From Pelagibacterium sp. 26DY04 (GTDB lineage: Bacteria; Pseudomonadota; Alphaproteobacteria; Rhizobiales; Devosiaceae): a stretch of 64,000 bases of DNA. Below are positions 8,555 through 17,721 of this stretch, piece by piece (position 1 is the stretch's first letter; the number at the start of each line of letters is the position of its first letter). A program made the translations under genes and the position numbers. Location of the stretch: NCBI RefSeq assembly GCF_031202305.1, contig NZ_CP101731.1, positions 2,976,001 to 3,040,000 on the forward strand, written 5' to 3'. The notes under the pieces were generated by a model that ran no database searches, was not told where the DNA came from, and saw only the letters and a program-made list of their open reading frames with translations.

Positions 8555-9619
8555 CTAAGGGGCCAACCGCCGGCCATCCTCGGCGGAAAAGAAATGCGCG
8601 GCGCCCGGCGCGACATCCATCGTCACTTTCTCGTCGGGCGCGTAGCTTTCATTGGGTGCGGTCCGGGCCGCAAGCAGCGTGCCATCGGCCAGCCGCACAT
8701 AGACATAGGCGTTTTCGCCAAGGTATTCGGTGTAGACCACCTGCCCAGCAAAGCCCTCGCCGCCCTGCCCGCGCGCCAGCCGGACCGCGTCCGAGCGCAC
8801 GCCCAGCTTGATTGCGCCGGCGCCGGGGCGGCTATCGACGATCAAGGCCCCGCCACCCTGCATTCCAAGGCGATTTCCCTCGCCCTCCACATCGATGAGC
8901 GTCATACGCGGCGAACCGATGAAAGTCGCAACGAACGTGTTGGCCGGCGTCTCGTAAAGCTCGCGCGGTGAGCCCACCTGCTCGATGCGCCCCGCATTCA
9001 TTACAACGATCTTGTCGGCCAAAGTCATCGCCTCGACCTGGTCGTGGGTGACATAGATCATGGTGCCGCCGATCTGGCGATGAAGGCGGGCGATCTCCAG
9101 CCGCACTTCGGAGCGCAACGCCGCATCGAGATTGGAGAGCGGCTCGTCGAGCAGAAATACCTGCGGCTTGCGCACCAGGGCGCGCCCGATGGCAACACGC
9201 TGGCGCTGCCCGCCCGAAAGTTCTCGCGGCTTGCGCTGCAGAAGCGGCTCGAGTTGCAGCATGCGCGCTGCCTCGGCGATGCGCGCTTCGACCTCCTCCT
9301 TGGGAAGGCCCATAAGCCGGGCGCCGAACGCCATGTTCTCATAGACGTCCATATGCGGATAAAGCGCATAGGACTGGAATACCATGGCAATCCCGCGCCG
9401 CGAGGGCGGCACTTCGTTCATGCGCTGGCCATTGAGGAAAAACTCACCCTCGGTGATCGGATCGAGTCCCGCGATCAGCCGCAGCAGCGTGGACTTGCCG
9501 CAACCCGATGGGCCGACGAACACCACGAACTCCCGATCCCCGATTTCGAGATCGATGCCATGCAGCACCTCGGTATCCCGGAAGCGCTTCTTGATGCCGC
9601 GGAGCGAGAGCTGAGCCAA
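8555..9619 (-). CDS. Sugar ABC transporter ATP-binding protein, UgpC/MalK type
   Basis: ATPase of a CUT1 importer, 354 residues from a TTG start at 9619 with AAGGAGG just upstream; the frame is open 27 codons further without a ribosome site. Walker A is [11 protein letters not shown], the signature is [17 protein letters not shown], Walker B is [12 protein letters not shown], and the H-loop is [10 protein letters not shown]-terminal TOBE/OB regulatory region follows (from about residue 235). It is the first gene of the importer operon and is preceded by two inverted repeats matching the one at rpiR/murQ. Confidence 0.93.
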   Translation of the reverse strand: MAQLSLRGIKKRFRDTEVLHGIDLEIGDREFVVFVGPSGCGKSTLLRLIAGLDPITEGEFFLNGQRMNEVPPSRRGIAMVFQSYALYPHMDVYENMAFGARLMGLPKEEVEARIAEAARMLQLEPLLQRKPRELSGGQRQRVAIGRALVRKPQVFLLDEPLSNLDAALRSEVRLEIARLHRQIGGTMIYVTHDQVEAMTLADKIVVMNAGRIEQVGSPRELYETPANTFVATFIGSPRMTLIDVEGEGNRLGMQGGGALIVDSRPGAGAIKLGVRSDAVRLARGQGGEGFAGQVVYTEYLGENAYVYVRLADGTLLAARTAPNESYAPDEKVTMDVAPGAAHFFSAEDGRRLAP

Positions 9620-9667
9620 AATTCCTCCTTTGGTGGTCTTGTCCCGCCCCTCCGAGGCGCGGACGAC

Positions 9668-9714
9668 GGAATACTGAATTCCAAAAACTGCCAGTGTCAA
9701 GAATAGAATATTAC
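9668..9714. promoter_or_regulatory. Tandem RpiR/MurR-type operator candidates upstream of the importer
   Basis: GGAATACTGAATTCC (9668-9682) and AGAATAGAATATTAC (9700-9714) both fit GGAATA-N3-TATTCC, the perfect palindrome found between rpiR and murQ at 10730-10744. They sit 49-95 bp upstream of the ATPase start at 9619, and their centres are 32 bp apart, about three helical turns. Binding by the adjacent RpiR protein is inference. Confidence 0.6.
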
Positions 9715-9770
9715 AAAACCGTCAGGATCGACAGATGCGAAACCTCCGCCCAGGCCAAGCCCCCGCGCCC

Positions 9771-10619
9771 TTAAGTCTTGAGCACGGTCACGGCGGTTTC
9801 GCTGTTGTGGATATAGTCATGGGAATCGGCCTGGCGCCGCAACAGCATGATGAACAGCATGTCCATCAGCATCAGTTGCGCATCGCGCGAGGTGATGGCC
9901 GAAGAGCGCACCCGCTCCTCGTCGGCGACGGTGAACAGGTGGATGTCGGCCATCTCGAGCAATGGGTTGGGCTGCAGCCCGGTCACCGAGATCAGCCGCG
10001 CCCCGCGCCGCTTGGCCAGTTCGGCAATGCGCAGCGTTTCAAGACTCCGTCCCGAATGGGAGAGCGCCAGCAGCACATCGGCACCGTTGAGCCCGGACGC
10101 GTTGGCAATCTGAATATGGCTATCGCTGTCCATCAGCACCGAACGGCCGAGCTTTAAAAGCTTGTAGGAGAAATCCCGCGCCACCAGCGATGACGCCCCA
10201 ACGCCCGCAAGCTGGATCTTTCTCGCGCTACCCAGGGCCTCCAGCGCTGCGTCGATGGTGTGCTCGTTGTTGGCGGCCGACGTTTCGCGCATGGACAAAA
10301 GCTTCGATCCGATCAGCTTTTGCAGGATCGTCATGTAGCTGTCGCTGGCGTCGATCGTGCCATGGATGACCCCGCCCGGCGTCTGCCATTCCAGCGCCTT
10401 GGCCTTGTTCACCGCCAGCTTGAGCTGCTGATATCCGCCATAGCCAAGCTTTTGGCTGAACTTGACAACGCTCGATTGGCTGCGCCCCGTGGCCTGGGCC
10501 AGCGCCGCCGAGGACATGGCCAGCATCTCATTGGGATGATCGATGATGAACTGGGCGATCTGTCGATCGGCCGTCGTCAGGGTATCGAGCTGAGCGCTGA
10601 GAGCTTTGAGTATCGACAT
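9771..10619 (-). CDS. RpiR/MurR-family transcriptional regulator
   Basis: 282-residue regulator. An N-terminal RpiR helix-turn-helix (residues 1-75, with ALAQATGRSQSSVVKFSQKLGYGGYQQLKLAV) is followed by a C-terminal SIS sugar-phosphate-binding domain (AGVGASSLVARDFSYKLLKLG ... LALSHSGRSLETLRIAELAKRRGARLISVTG). The ATG at 10619 is chosen over a much longer open frame that runs over murQ. It is divergent from murQ, the arrangement of murR-murQ in enterobacteria, where MurNAc-6-P is the inducer. That makes a MurR-like role the best inference. Confidence 0.9.
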   Translation of the reverse strand: MSILKALSAQLDTLTTADRQIAQFIIDHPNEMLAMSSAALAQATGRSQSSVVKFSQKLGYGGYQQLKLAVNKAKALEWQTPGGVIHGTIDASDSYMTILQKLIGSKLLSMRETSAANNEHTIDAALEALGSARKIQLAGVGASSLVARDFSYKLLKLGRSVLMDSDSHIQIANASGLNGADVLLALSHSGRSLETLRIAELAKRRGARLISVTGLQPNPLLEMADIHLFTVADEERVRSSAITSRDAQLMLMDMLFIMLLRRQADSHDYIHNSETAVTVLKT

Positions 10620-10729
10620 GCCTTTTCCCTCGCGATGCCGGTAACCGGATTCGCCGCCAACGGCCATCGCGTTGGCACCTCCCCACCGGCACGGTCTTCC
10701 ACCCATTGTGCACCGGCGCGCACCAATTA

Positions 10730-10781
10730 GGAATACAATATTCCGCATTTCGTTGACACTTGGAATAATCGCTCCTAGCAT
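10730..10781 (+). promoter_or_regulatory. murQ promoter region with RpiR-type palindrome
   Basis: GGAATACAATATTCC (10730-10744) is a perfect palindrome around a CAA centre. It is followed by TTGACA (10753-10758), a 17-bp spacer and TAGCAT (10776-10781), a plausible -35/-10 pair pointing at murQ (10809). A further GGAATA half site overlaps the spacer at 10762. A repressor bound here would control both divergent genes. Confidence 0.6.
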
Positions 10782-10808
10782 CCAAGCGCGAAACTGCATG
10801 AGGGAAGC

Positions 10809-11744
10809 ATGGCAAAAAGCGTTCTGATGGCCGAGCTGGGGCAACTGGTTTCGGAGGCCAGGAACCCGGCCACGATGCAGATCGATCTCATGTCGACCAA
10901 CGAGATCCTGGCTGCGATGAATGCCGAGGACGCCAAGGTTTCCCGGGCGGTCGAAACCGAACTCCCCCATATCGGCGCGGCCGTCGACAAGATCGTCGAG
11001 GCCTTCAAGGCCGGCGGCCGCCTCATCTATATGGGCGCCGGCACCAGCGGACGGCTGGGCGTACTCGATGCGTCCGAATGCCCCCCGACCTTCGGCGTTC
11101 CCGAAGGCATGGTCGTTGGTCTGATCGCCGGCGGCGACCGCGCCTTGCGCTACCCGATCGAAGGCGCGGAAGATGATCGTGGCGAAGGCCGCCGCGATCT
11201 CGAACGCGTCGAAGTTTCGGCAAAGGACGTGGTGGTCGGCATCGCCGTCAGCGGACGCACCCCCTACGTCATCGGCGGGCTCGATTACGCCGCCGGCATC
11301 GGTGCCACCACCGTGGCGCTCTCGTGCAATCCTGATTCGGTCATCGCCCGCATGGCCGATATCGCCATATCCCCCGTGGTCGGCCCCGAGGCCCTTACCG
11401 GTTCGACCCGCCTCAAGTCGGGAACGGCCCAGAAGCTGGTGCTCAATATGCTGACCACAGCCAGCATGATCCGCATCGGCAAATCGTACGAAAACCTGAT
11501 GGTCGATCTCTCGGTCAGCAACGAAAAACTTGCTGCCCGCGCCACGCGCATCCTGGTCGAGGCAACCAACTGCACCCCCGAGGAAGCCGAAAACTATCTC
11601 GCCCAGAGCAACAACAACGTGAAACTCGCCATCCTCATGGCCCTCACCGGCCTCGACGCCAAGGCGGGCGAAGCGGCGCTGATCGAGGCCGATGGTTTCC
11701 TCCGCCGGGCCGCCGCTCAACATCAGCCGCGCGCGGCGAGCTAA
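10809..11744 (+). CDS. murQ: N-acetylmuramic acid 6-phosphate etherase
   Basis: Cleaves the D-lactyl ether of MurNAc-6-P to give GlcNAc-6-P and D-lactate. 311 residues, normal for MurQ. The SIS-domain signature is [21 protein letters not shown] (around 77-97), including the catalytic-glutamate region ECPPTFG. A second family block is [26 protein letters not shown]. The start follows GAGGGAAGC. It heads the plus-strand recycling operon (GNAT, nagZ, oligopeptide-type importer) and is divergent from the RpiR regulator. Confidence 0.96.
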   Translation: MAKSVLMAELGQLVSEARNPATMQIDLMSTNEILAAMNAEDAKVSRAVETELPHIGAAVDKIVEAFKAGGRLIYMGAGTSGRLGVLDASECPPTFGVPEGMVVGLIAGGDRALRYPIEGAEDDRGEGRRDLERVEVSAKDVVVGIAVSGRTPYVIGGLDYAAGIGATTVALSCNPDSVIARMADIAISPVVGPEALTGSTRLKSGTAQKLVLNMLTTASMIRIGKSYENLMVDLSVSNEKLAARATRILVEATNCTPEEAENYLAQSNNNVKLAILMALTGLDAKAGEAALIEADGFLRRAAAQHQPRAAS

Positions 11745-11755
11745 GGGGGAAGGCC

Positions 11756-12247
11756 ATGGATTTGCTCGTCAATCTCTATGGCCGCAAGCTCAACGAACTG
11801 CGCCAGCGCGCCGAAGCCGTTGAGGCCACCATCCGCACCGCCCTGCCTCCCGAGCAGCACATCATAAAGGACTGGGTGCGCACCCATTTCAGCGAATATT
11901 GGGTCAGCGAAGTCAGTGCCGCCATGGCGCACCAGCCCCCAGGCTGTCTCGTCGCGGTGATCGATGGCGAACTTGTGGGCTTTGCCTGTCACGACGCCAC
12001 TGCGCGCGGTTTTTTCGGCCCCACCGGCGTCTCCGAATCCCAGCGCGGCAAGGGCATAGGGCTGGCGCTTTTCTATCACACGCTGGTGGCCATGAAGGCC
12101 CAGGGCTATGCCTATGCGATAATCGGCTCGGCCGGTCCTGTGGATTTCTACGTCAACGCGGCGGGCGCCATGCCCATCCCGTCAGACAATGAAGATATCT
12201 ATCAGGGCCTTTTGCGCATCAAGCCAAAGCCGGAGGCGGAAAACTGA
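11756..12247 (+). CDS. GNAT-family N-acetyltransferase
   Basis: 163 residues with a GNAT core: CLVAVIDGELVGFACHD (around 63-79), then the acetyl-CoA loop GVSESQRGKGIGLALFYHTL (around 91-110), and a C-terminal VDFYVNAAGAMPIP resembling the family FY-x-x-xG segment. It lies 11 bp after murQ and 2 bp before nagZ, so it is part of the operon. A substrate from cell-wall recycling, such as an amino sugar or muropeptide amine, would fit, but nothing in the sequence proves it. Confidence 0.8.
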   Translation: MDLLVNLYGRKLNELRQRAEAVEATIRTALPPEQHIIKDWVRTHFSEYWVSEVSAAMAHQPPGCLVAVIDGELVGFACHDATARGFFGPTGVSESQRGKGIGLALFYHTLVAMKAQGYAYAIIGSAGPVDFYVNAAGAMPIPSDNEDIYQGLLRIKPKPEAEN

Positions 12248-12249
12248 CC

Positions 12250-13275
12250 ATGGCCTCGCCCCCTCTCGCGCTTTTCGTCGGAATGCCCGGCCTTGAACTC
12301 TCGCCCGATGAAATCGCCTTCTTCCGCGAAACCAACCCCTTCGGGCTGTTCCTTTTCAAGCGCAATCTCGACAATCCCGAGCAGATCAAGCGCCTCTGTG
12401 CCCAATTCCGCGAAGCTGTGGGTCGCGAGGACGCCCCGGTCTATATCGACCAGGAAGGCGGCAGGGTTCAGCGACTCGACAATGGCAACTGGCCGTTGTT
12501 CCGCAGCCTGGGCAGCTTCGGCGCGCTGGCGCGAAAAGATCTGGACCTCGCCCGGCACGCCCTAAGCCTCTCGAGTCTCGCCATGGGCACGATGATGGCC
12601 GAGCTGGGCATTGGCAGCGGCACCACCCCAGTGGTCGATCTGGCGCGCAAAGGCACCCATGACGTGATCGGCCAGCGCGCCTTGGGCGACGATCCCGAAC
12701 TGGTCACGACACTGGGCCGTGTGGTCATCGAAGCCATGCTCGAGGTCGACTCCATGCCCATCATGAAGCACATCCCCGGCTATGGCCGCGTGACCGTCGA
12801 CCCCCATTTCGATTGCCCGGTGGTCGACGCGCCGATCGAGGATATGCGCGAGACCGATTTCCGCCCCTTCGTGGCGCTCAAACACGCCTCGCCCTGGGCC
12901 ATGGTCGCCCATCTCATTTTCACAAGGCTCGATCCGGAGCGCCCAGCTTCGGTTTCCCCCATCGTCTGCGACTTCATCCGCAGCGATCTGGGCTATGATG
13001 GCGTTATCGTCACCGATTGCCTCACCATGGAGGCGCTCAAGGGCACTTGGCCCGAGCGGGTCCGCGCCGCCCTCGACGCCGGCTATGACATCGCCCTCCA
13101 TAGCCAGGGCGATCTGGTCGCCAGCGAGGCTGCCGCGAGGGCCGCGCGCCCGCTTGGCGCCAAAAGCCTCGATCGGATTGCCAGAGCCCAGTCGCGGCTG
13201 GGCAACAAACGGGTGGAGGTTAAGGAACTCCACGCGGAGGTGGAAAAGATCTTTACGGACGCCGGCCTGGCTTGA
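12250..13275 (+). CDS. nagZ: Beta-N-acetylhexosaminidase, GH3 (NagZ-like)
   Basis: Releases GlcNAc from GlcNAc-anhydroMurNAc muropeptides in the cytoplasm. 341 residues, no signal peptide, with the GH3 sequence IDQEGGRVQRL near residue 75. The family KH-PGHG motif reads KHIPGYG here, so the second histidine is a tyrosine. The Asp-x-His dyad of the catalytic loop is kept (TVDPHFDCP), and the nucleophile strand is GVIVTDCLTMEAL, with Asp kept and the usual second Asp replaced by Cys. Activity is likely, though these changes may alter specificity. Co-transcribed with murQ and an importer. Confidence 0.9.
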   Translation: MASPPLALFVGMPGLELSPDEIAFFRETNPFGLFLFKRNLDNPEQIKRLCAQFREAVGREDAPVYIDQEGGRVQRLDNGNWPLFRSLGSFGALARKDLDLARHALSLSSLAMGTMMAELGIGSGTTPVVDLARKGTHDVIGQRALGDDPELVTTLGRVVIEAMLEVDSMPIMKHIPGYGRVTVDPHFDCPVVDAPIEDMRETDFRPFVALKHASPWAMVAHLIFTRLDPERPASVSPIVCDFIRSDLGYDGVIVTDCLTMEALKGTWPERVRAALDAGYDIALHSQGDLVASEAAARAARPLGAKSLDRIARAQSRLGNKRVEVKELHAEVEKIFTDAGLA

Positions 13276-13305
13276 ACCGCCGGCAAGCAAAGGAGGAAAT
13301 GGGAA

Positions 13306-14973
13306 ATGCTTAGGACCTTGTTGACCACAGCGGCCTCTGCCGCGGTTCTCGCACTGGCCGCCCCGGCCCTGGCACAGGACGAAGGGAACGTTCTGACGGT
13401 AAGCGCCGAACAAACCACCACCTGGGTGCAGAACTTCAATCCGTTCAGCCAGACATCGGCCCGCTACACCACCCACGATTTCATCTACGAGCCACTCGTG
13501 GTGTTCAACCGCCTCAAAGGCAACGAGCCGCACTTCCGCCTCGCGGAAAGTTTCGAATTGGCCGATGACCTCAATTCCATCACCTTCACCCTGCGCGAAG
13601 GCCTCAAATGGTCCGATGGCGAAGATCTTACCGCCGACGACGTGGTCTTTACCTACGACTACATCAGGCAGCATCCGGCGCTCGATTTCATCTCGGTGTC
13701 CGCCGAAGTGGAGTCGGTGGAAAAGGTCGATGAGCGCACGGTGCGTTTCAACCTTGTCGAGCCCAATTCGCTGATCGCCAACACCATCGTCGGCATGCCC
13801 ATCGTGCCCGAGCATGTGTGGTCGGAAATCGAAGACCCGGTGACCTTCGCCAATGAAAACCCCGTCGGCTCGGGCCCGCTAACCGAGATCACCCGCTTTA
13901 CCCCGCAAGTCTACGAGCAGTGCCGCAACCCGCACTATTGGGATGCCGACAATCTCGACGTCGATTGCATGCGCCTGCCCCAGCTCGCAGACAATCCCCA
14001 GGTGCTTGCTGCCCTTGCCAATGGCACGCTCGATTGGGCGACGAGCTTTATCCCCGATATCGACAACACCTTCGTTGCCGAGGACCCGGAGCATCACAAA
14101 TACTGGTTCACTCCGTCCAGCCTTGTGTCCTTCCAGCTCTCGATGGTGACGCCGGACGAAAACAACCGCAAAGCCTTCAACGACGTCAATTTCCGTCGCG
14201 CCCTGTCCATGCTGATCGATCGCCAGACCATCGTCGACATCGCCGGTTATGGCTATCCGCTGGTCAATGAAGATCCTTCCATGCTGGGCGAACTCTATGC
14301 CTCGTTCTCCAATCCGGAGGTCGAGACCCAGTTCGGCCAATATGGCCGCTTCGATATGGATGCCGGCTTGGCCCTGTTCGATGAATCCGGCTATGTCGAC
14401 GCCGATGGCGACGGCTTCCGCGACAATCCCGATGGCACCCCCATCGCCATCGACATCATGGTCCCCAATGGCTGGACCGACTGGATCGACGCGGTCCAGA
14501 TCGCCATGGAAACGCTCACCGAAGCGGGCCTCAACGTGCAGATGAGCACGCCCGAGGCCGCGGTCTGGACATCCGAATTGATCTCGGGCGAATACTCGAT
14601 GACCCTCAACGCCCTGGCGTCGGCGGCAAACCCCTACTTCCCCTATATCCGCACCTTTAACCCCGAAGATTTCGGCAGAAGCCGCTTCTCTGCACCCCAT
14701 TGGGAAAATGCCGAGCTGATGGAGCTTTTGGGGCAGTACACCCAGGTCAGCGACGCGGATGAACAGAAGGCGATCATGGACGAAATCCAGATGGTCGTGG
14801 CCGAGGCCATGCCGGTCATCCCGGTCTACAACAGCCCGTCCTTCTACCAGTACAACACCAGCCGCTTCACGGGCTGGGCCAGTGCTGAAGACCCCAAATA
14901 TTCCCCGGTGGTCTCCAACGCCAACCCGTCCCGCCTCCTGCAATTGCTCGATCTCGAGCCGGTGGCCCAGTAA
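13306..14973 (+). CDS. ABC transporter substrate-binding protein, family 5 (oligopeptide/muropeptide type)
   Basis: Periplasmic binding protein of 555 residues with a signal peptide (MLRTLLTTAASAAVLALAAPALA/QD). The family-5 fold is shown by TFTLREGLKWSDGEDLTADDVVFTYDYI and by FRRALSMLIDRQTIVDIA. The ATG at 13306 follows AGGAGGAAATGGGAA. Relatives bind peptides, nickel, or muropeptides. Its place between nagZ and anmK makes anhydro-muropeptides the likeliest ligand, which would replace an AmpG-type permease. A strong hairpin separates it from the permease. Confidence 0.9.
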   Translation: MLRTLLTTAASAAVLALAAPALAQDEGNVLTVSAEQTTTWVQNFNPFSQTSARYTTHDFIYEPLVVFNRLKGNEPHFRLAESFELADDLNSITFTLREGLKWSDGEDLTADDVVFTYDYIRQHPALDFISVSAEVESVEKVDERTVRFNLVEPNSLIANTIVGMPIVPEHVWSEIEDPVTFANENPVGSGPLTEITRFTPQVYEQCRNPHYWDADNLDVDCMRLPQLADNPQVLAALANGTLDWATSFIPDIDNTFVAEDPEHHKYWFTPSSLVSFQLSMVTPDENNRKAFNDVNFRRALSMLIDRQTIVDIAGYGYPLVNEDPSMLGELYASFSNPEVETQFGQYGRFDMDAGLALFDESGYVDADGDGFRDNPDGTPIAIDIMVPNGWTDWIDAVQIAMETLTEAGLNVQMSTPEAAVWTSELISGEYSMTLNALASAANPYFPYIRTFNPEDFGRSRFSAPHWENAELMELLGQYTQVSDADEQKAIMDEIQMVVAEAMPVIPVYNSPSFYQYNTSRFTGWASAEDPKYSPVVSNANPSRLLQLLDLEPVAQ

Positions 14974-14987
14974 CCGGAAATGACATC

Positions 14988-15014
14988 GGAGGATGCGCCA
15001 AGGGCGCACCCTCC
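14988..15014 (+). terminator. Intercistronic hairpin after the binding-protein gene
   Basis: Arms GGAGGATGCGCC (14988-14999) and GGCGCACCCTCC (15003-15014) pair over 12 positions with one mismatch and a 3-nt loop, followed by TTTC. It lies between the binding-protein stop and the permease start (15038). Read-through must occur for the importer to be made, so it is more likely an mRNA-stabilising or partial-termination element than a full terminator. Confidence 0.65.
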
Positions 15015-15037
15015 TTTCAAAAAGAGGAAAGAACGTT

Positions 15038-16015
15038 ATGGCCTTTTTGCTGCGGCGACTGGCGTTCTACCTGGCGGCATTCATCGCCGCCGCCACCATC
15101 AATTTCTTCCTGCCCCGCATGATGCCAGGCGACCCCATCGACATCATGTTCGCCAGCGCTGGCTCGGAACTGTCGCTGGAAAATCTCAACGCTCTTAAGC
15201 TCACCTTCGGCTTCATCGACGCGCCCCTCGGCGAGCAATACATCTCTTATCTCAAAAGCGTCTTCACGGGCGATCTTGGCCGCTCGATCAAATATTTCCC
15301 CCTGCCGGTCACCGAGCTTTTGGGCCGGGCCCTGATCTGGACCGTCGGCCTTATGGGCATCGCAACGCTTTTGAGCTTTGCTCTAGGCACCTTTCTCGGC
15401 GTCATGGCGGCCTGGCGGCGCGGCACCCTTTTCGATTCCGTCGTCTCGCTCTCGGCCATCTTTTCGAGCTCTGTCCCGGCTGTCGTCGTATCGCTGATCG
15501 TGCTGTTCGTTTTCGGCTACACGCTGGAGTGGTTTCCCAACGGCTATGCCGCCGACCCCATGCTCGATCCGGGCTTGAACTGGGGCTACATCTCCAGCGT
15601 CATCTATCATGGCACCTTGCCCATGCTCACGCTGGTCATCGTCTTGACCGGCGGCTTTGCCGTCACCATGCGCAACAACATGATCAACCTCCTGGGCGAG
15701 GATTACATCGTCATGGGCCGCGCCAAAGGCCTGCCCGATGGCAATGTCATGATCTGGTATGCAGCCCGCAACGCACTCCTGCCCACCGTGTCCAGCCTCG
15801 CCATCGCCATCGGCACCGTTCTGGGCGGCTCGCTCGTTACCGAAGTCGTGTTTAACTATCCCGGTCTCGGCAACACGCTCTATCAAGCCATCCTCGCCCG
15901 CGACTATCCGGTCATCCAGGGCCAGCTCCTCATCATGACCGGCGCCATGCTCGTCGCCAATTTCATCGTCGATCTGAGCTATGTCCTGCTCGATCCGCGC
16001 CTCAAGAGAGCCTGA
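15038..16015 (+). CDS. Oligopeptide-type ABC transporter permease (DppB/OppB type)
   Basis: Inner-membrane permease of 325 residues. The N-terminus (MAFLLRRLAFYLAAFIAAATINFFLPRMMPGDP) is diagnostic for the DppB group, and the EAA loop is EDYIVMGRAKGLPDGNVMIWYAARNALLP (around 218-246). The ATG at 15038 has AGAGGAAAG upstream; an ATG 45 bp earlier lies inside the hairpin and is rejected. The second permease gene follows after 3 bp. It pairs with that product to form the channel. Confidence 0.92.
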   Translation: MAFLLRRLAFYLAAFIAAATINFFLPRMMPGDPIDIMFASAGSELSLENLNALKLTFGFIDAPLGEQYISYLKSVFTGDLGRSIKYFPLPVTELLGRALIWTVGLMGIATLLSFALGTFLGVMAAWRRGTLFDSVVSLSAIFSSSVPAVVVSLIVLFVFGYTLEWFPNGYAADPMLDPGLNWGYISSVIYHGTLPMLTLVIVLTGGFAVTMRNNMINLLGEDYIVMGRAKGLPDGNVMIWYAARNALLPTVSSLAIAIGTVLGGSLVTEVVFNYPGLGNTLYQAILARDYPVIQGQLLIMTGAMLVANFIVDLSYVLLDPRLKRA

Positions 16016-16018
16016 GCC

Positions 16019-16906
16019 ATGGCCTTGCTCAACCAGCTCCTGCACAACCGCAAGGCCCTGATCGGCCTTTCGATCCTCCTGATCATCGTCCTTGTCGCCA
16101 TTTTTGCGCCGCTGCTGACCGAATACAGCCCCGTACGGCGCGTCGGCCGACCGCATCAGCCACCCTCATGGGAACATTGGCTGGGCACCACACGGCTCGG
16201 GCATGACGTCTTCTCCCGCCTCGTCCACGGCGCCCGCGTCTCGTTGGCCGTCGGATTCGGTGCGGGCCTGATGATCACGCTGATCGGCACCGTGCTCGGC
16301 ATTATCGCCGGCTATAAGGGTGGCGTGGTCGACGAGGTCATCAACTTCTTCACCAACATGGTGTTGGTCGTCCCCAACCTGCCGCTGCTTTTGGTGCTGG
16401 CCGCCTTTATCGGTCAGGCAAGCCCCCTGGTGATCGCCATCATCCTCGGCCTTACCTCCTGGGCCTGGGGCGTGCGCGTCACCCGCGCCGAAACGCTCTC
16501 GGTCCGCCAGCGCGATTTCGTCAAATCCGCCGAAATGCTGGGCGAACCCTCATGGCGCATCATGGCGCTGGAGATCTTTCCCAACCTCATTTCCATCGTC
16601 GGCATCAATTTCATCGGCAGCGTGATCTTCGCGGTCATCACCGAAGCGACGCTGGAATTTCTCGGCCTGGGCGATCCCAACACCGTTTCCTGGGGCATCA
16701 TGCTTTACAACGCGCAGAACTCCTCGGCCCTTTCGGTCGGCGCCTGGTGGGACCTGCTTTCGCCCTGTATCGCCCTGGCGTTCCTGGGCCTGGGTCTGGC
16801 GCTCATCAACTTCGCCATAGACGAGATCGCCAATCCGCGCCTGCGGACCGGCGGCATGCTCAACCGCTGGACGCGCATGGTCCGGCTCGGGGAGGGCAAG
16901 CTGTGA
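16019..16906 (+). CDS. Oligopeptide-type ABC transporter permease (DppC/OppC type)
   Basis: Inner-membrane permease of 295 residues with the N-terminal segment of the OppC family (ALIGLSILLIIVLVAIFAPLLTEYSP), LGTTRLGHDVFSRLVHGARVSLAVG, and the EAA loop DFVKSAEMLGEPSWRIMALEIFPN. The start is 3 bp after the dppB-like stop, and the stop overlaps the GTG of the first ATPase gene. It completes the membrane channel of the importer located between nagZ and anmK. Confidence 0.92.
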   Translation: MALLNQLLHNRKALIGLSILLIIVLVAIFAPLLTEYSPVRRVGRPHQPPSWEHWLGTTRLGHDVFSRLVHGARVSLAVGFGAGLMITLIGTVLGIIAGYKGGVVDEVINFFTNMVLVVPNLPLLLVLAAFIGQASPLVIAIILGLTSWAWGVRVTRAETLSVRQRDFVKSAEMLGEPSWRIMALEIFPNLISIVGINFIGSVIFAVITEATLEFLGLGDPNTVSWGIMLYNAQNSSALSVGAWWDLLSPCIALAFLGLGLALINFAIDEIANPRLRTGGMLNRWTRMVRLGEGKL

Positions 16907-17721
16907 ACGAGCCGGTCCTTTCCATCCGCAATCTCACCATCGATTATGTCGGTGCCGACAAAACCTTCCATGCCGTCAAGGATGTGAGCTTCGATATCGC
17001 CCCGGGCGAATTCTTCGGCCTTGCCGGTGAATCGGGCTGCGGAAAATCGACAATCGCCTTCGCCGTCAGCCGCCTGCATCGTCCGCCCGCGCTGATCCGC
17101 AAGAGCAGCCGGATTCTTGTCGGCGGCCGCGACGTGCTCGAACTGGACGACAAACAATTGCGCAGTTTCCGCTGGCGCGAGGTGGCGATGGTGTTCCAGA
17201 GCGCCATGAACTCGCTCAACCCGGTCCTTACCATCGAAACGCAGTTCTACGACGTCTTGAGGGCTCATACTGCGATCAGCCGCAAACAGGCCCGCGAACG
17301 CGCCGCCGAGCTTTTAAGGCTTGTCGATATCTCCCCTGATCGCCTTTCGGCCTATCCGCATCAGTGCTCGGGCGGCATGCGCCAGCGCATCGTCATCGCC
17401 ATCTGCCTCGCGCTCAATCCCAAGCTGTTGATCATGGATGAACCCACCACCGCGCTCGACGTGGTCGTCCAGCGCGAAATCCTCCAGCGCATCGACGTGC
17501 TGCGCAAGCAATTGGGTTTTTCCGTGCTGTTCATCACTCACGATCTGGGTCTGATGGTGCAGGTCAGCGACCGCATCGGCATCATGCTCGAGGGCGAGTT
17601 GGTCGAAATCAACGACGCGCGCACGATCTATACCGCTCCCCAGCACCCCTACACCAAACGCCTCTGGGCCTCGATGCCGCGGCTCCATGGCGAACAGATC
17701 CGCCCCGAGGCGAGCGCATGA
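16903..17721 (+). CDS. Oligopeptide-type ABC transporter ATP-binding protein (DppD type)
   Basis: 272-residue ATPase from a GTG start that overlaps the permease stop (GTGA). A longer open frame begins inside the permease gene and is a shadow. Walker A is GESGCGKSTIAFA, the signature is CSGGMRQRIVIAICLALNP, Walker B is LLIMDEPTTALDV, and the H-loop is ITHDLGLM. It forms a heterodimer with the product of 17718-18620, whose ATG overlaps this stop. Confidence 0.93.
   Translation: MNEPVLSIRNLTIDYVGADKTFHAVKDVSFDIAPGEFFGLAGESGCGKSTIAFAVSRLHRPPALIRKSSRILVGGRDVLELDDKQLRSFRWREVAMVFQSAMNSLNPVLTIETQFYDVLRAHTAISRKQARERAAELLRLVDISPDRLSAYPHQCSGGMRQRIVIAICLALNPKLLIMDEPTTALDVVVQREILQRIDVLRKQLGFSVLFITHDLGLMVQVSDRIGIMLEGELVEINDARTIYTAPQHPYTKRLWASMPRLHGEQIRPEASA

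Noticed and set aside
10619..11723. Upstream extension of the RpiR frame over murQ
   Set aside because: The frame is open to 11723, but that part is antisense to murQ and the regulator's HTH starts naturally at the ATG at 10619.
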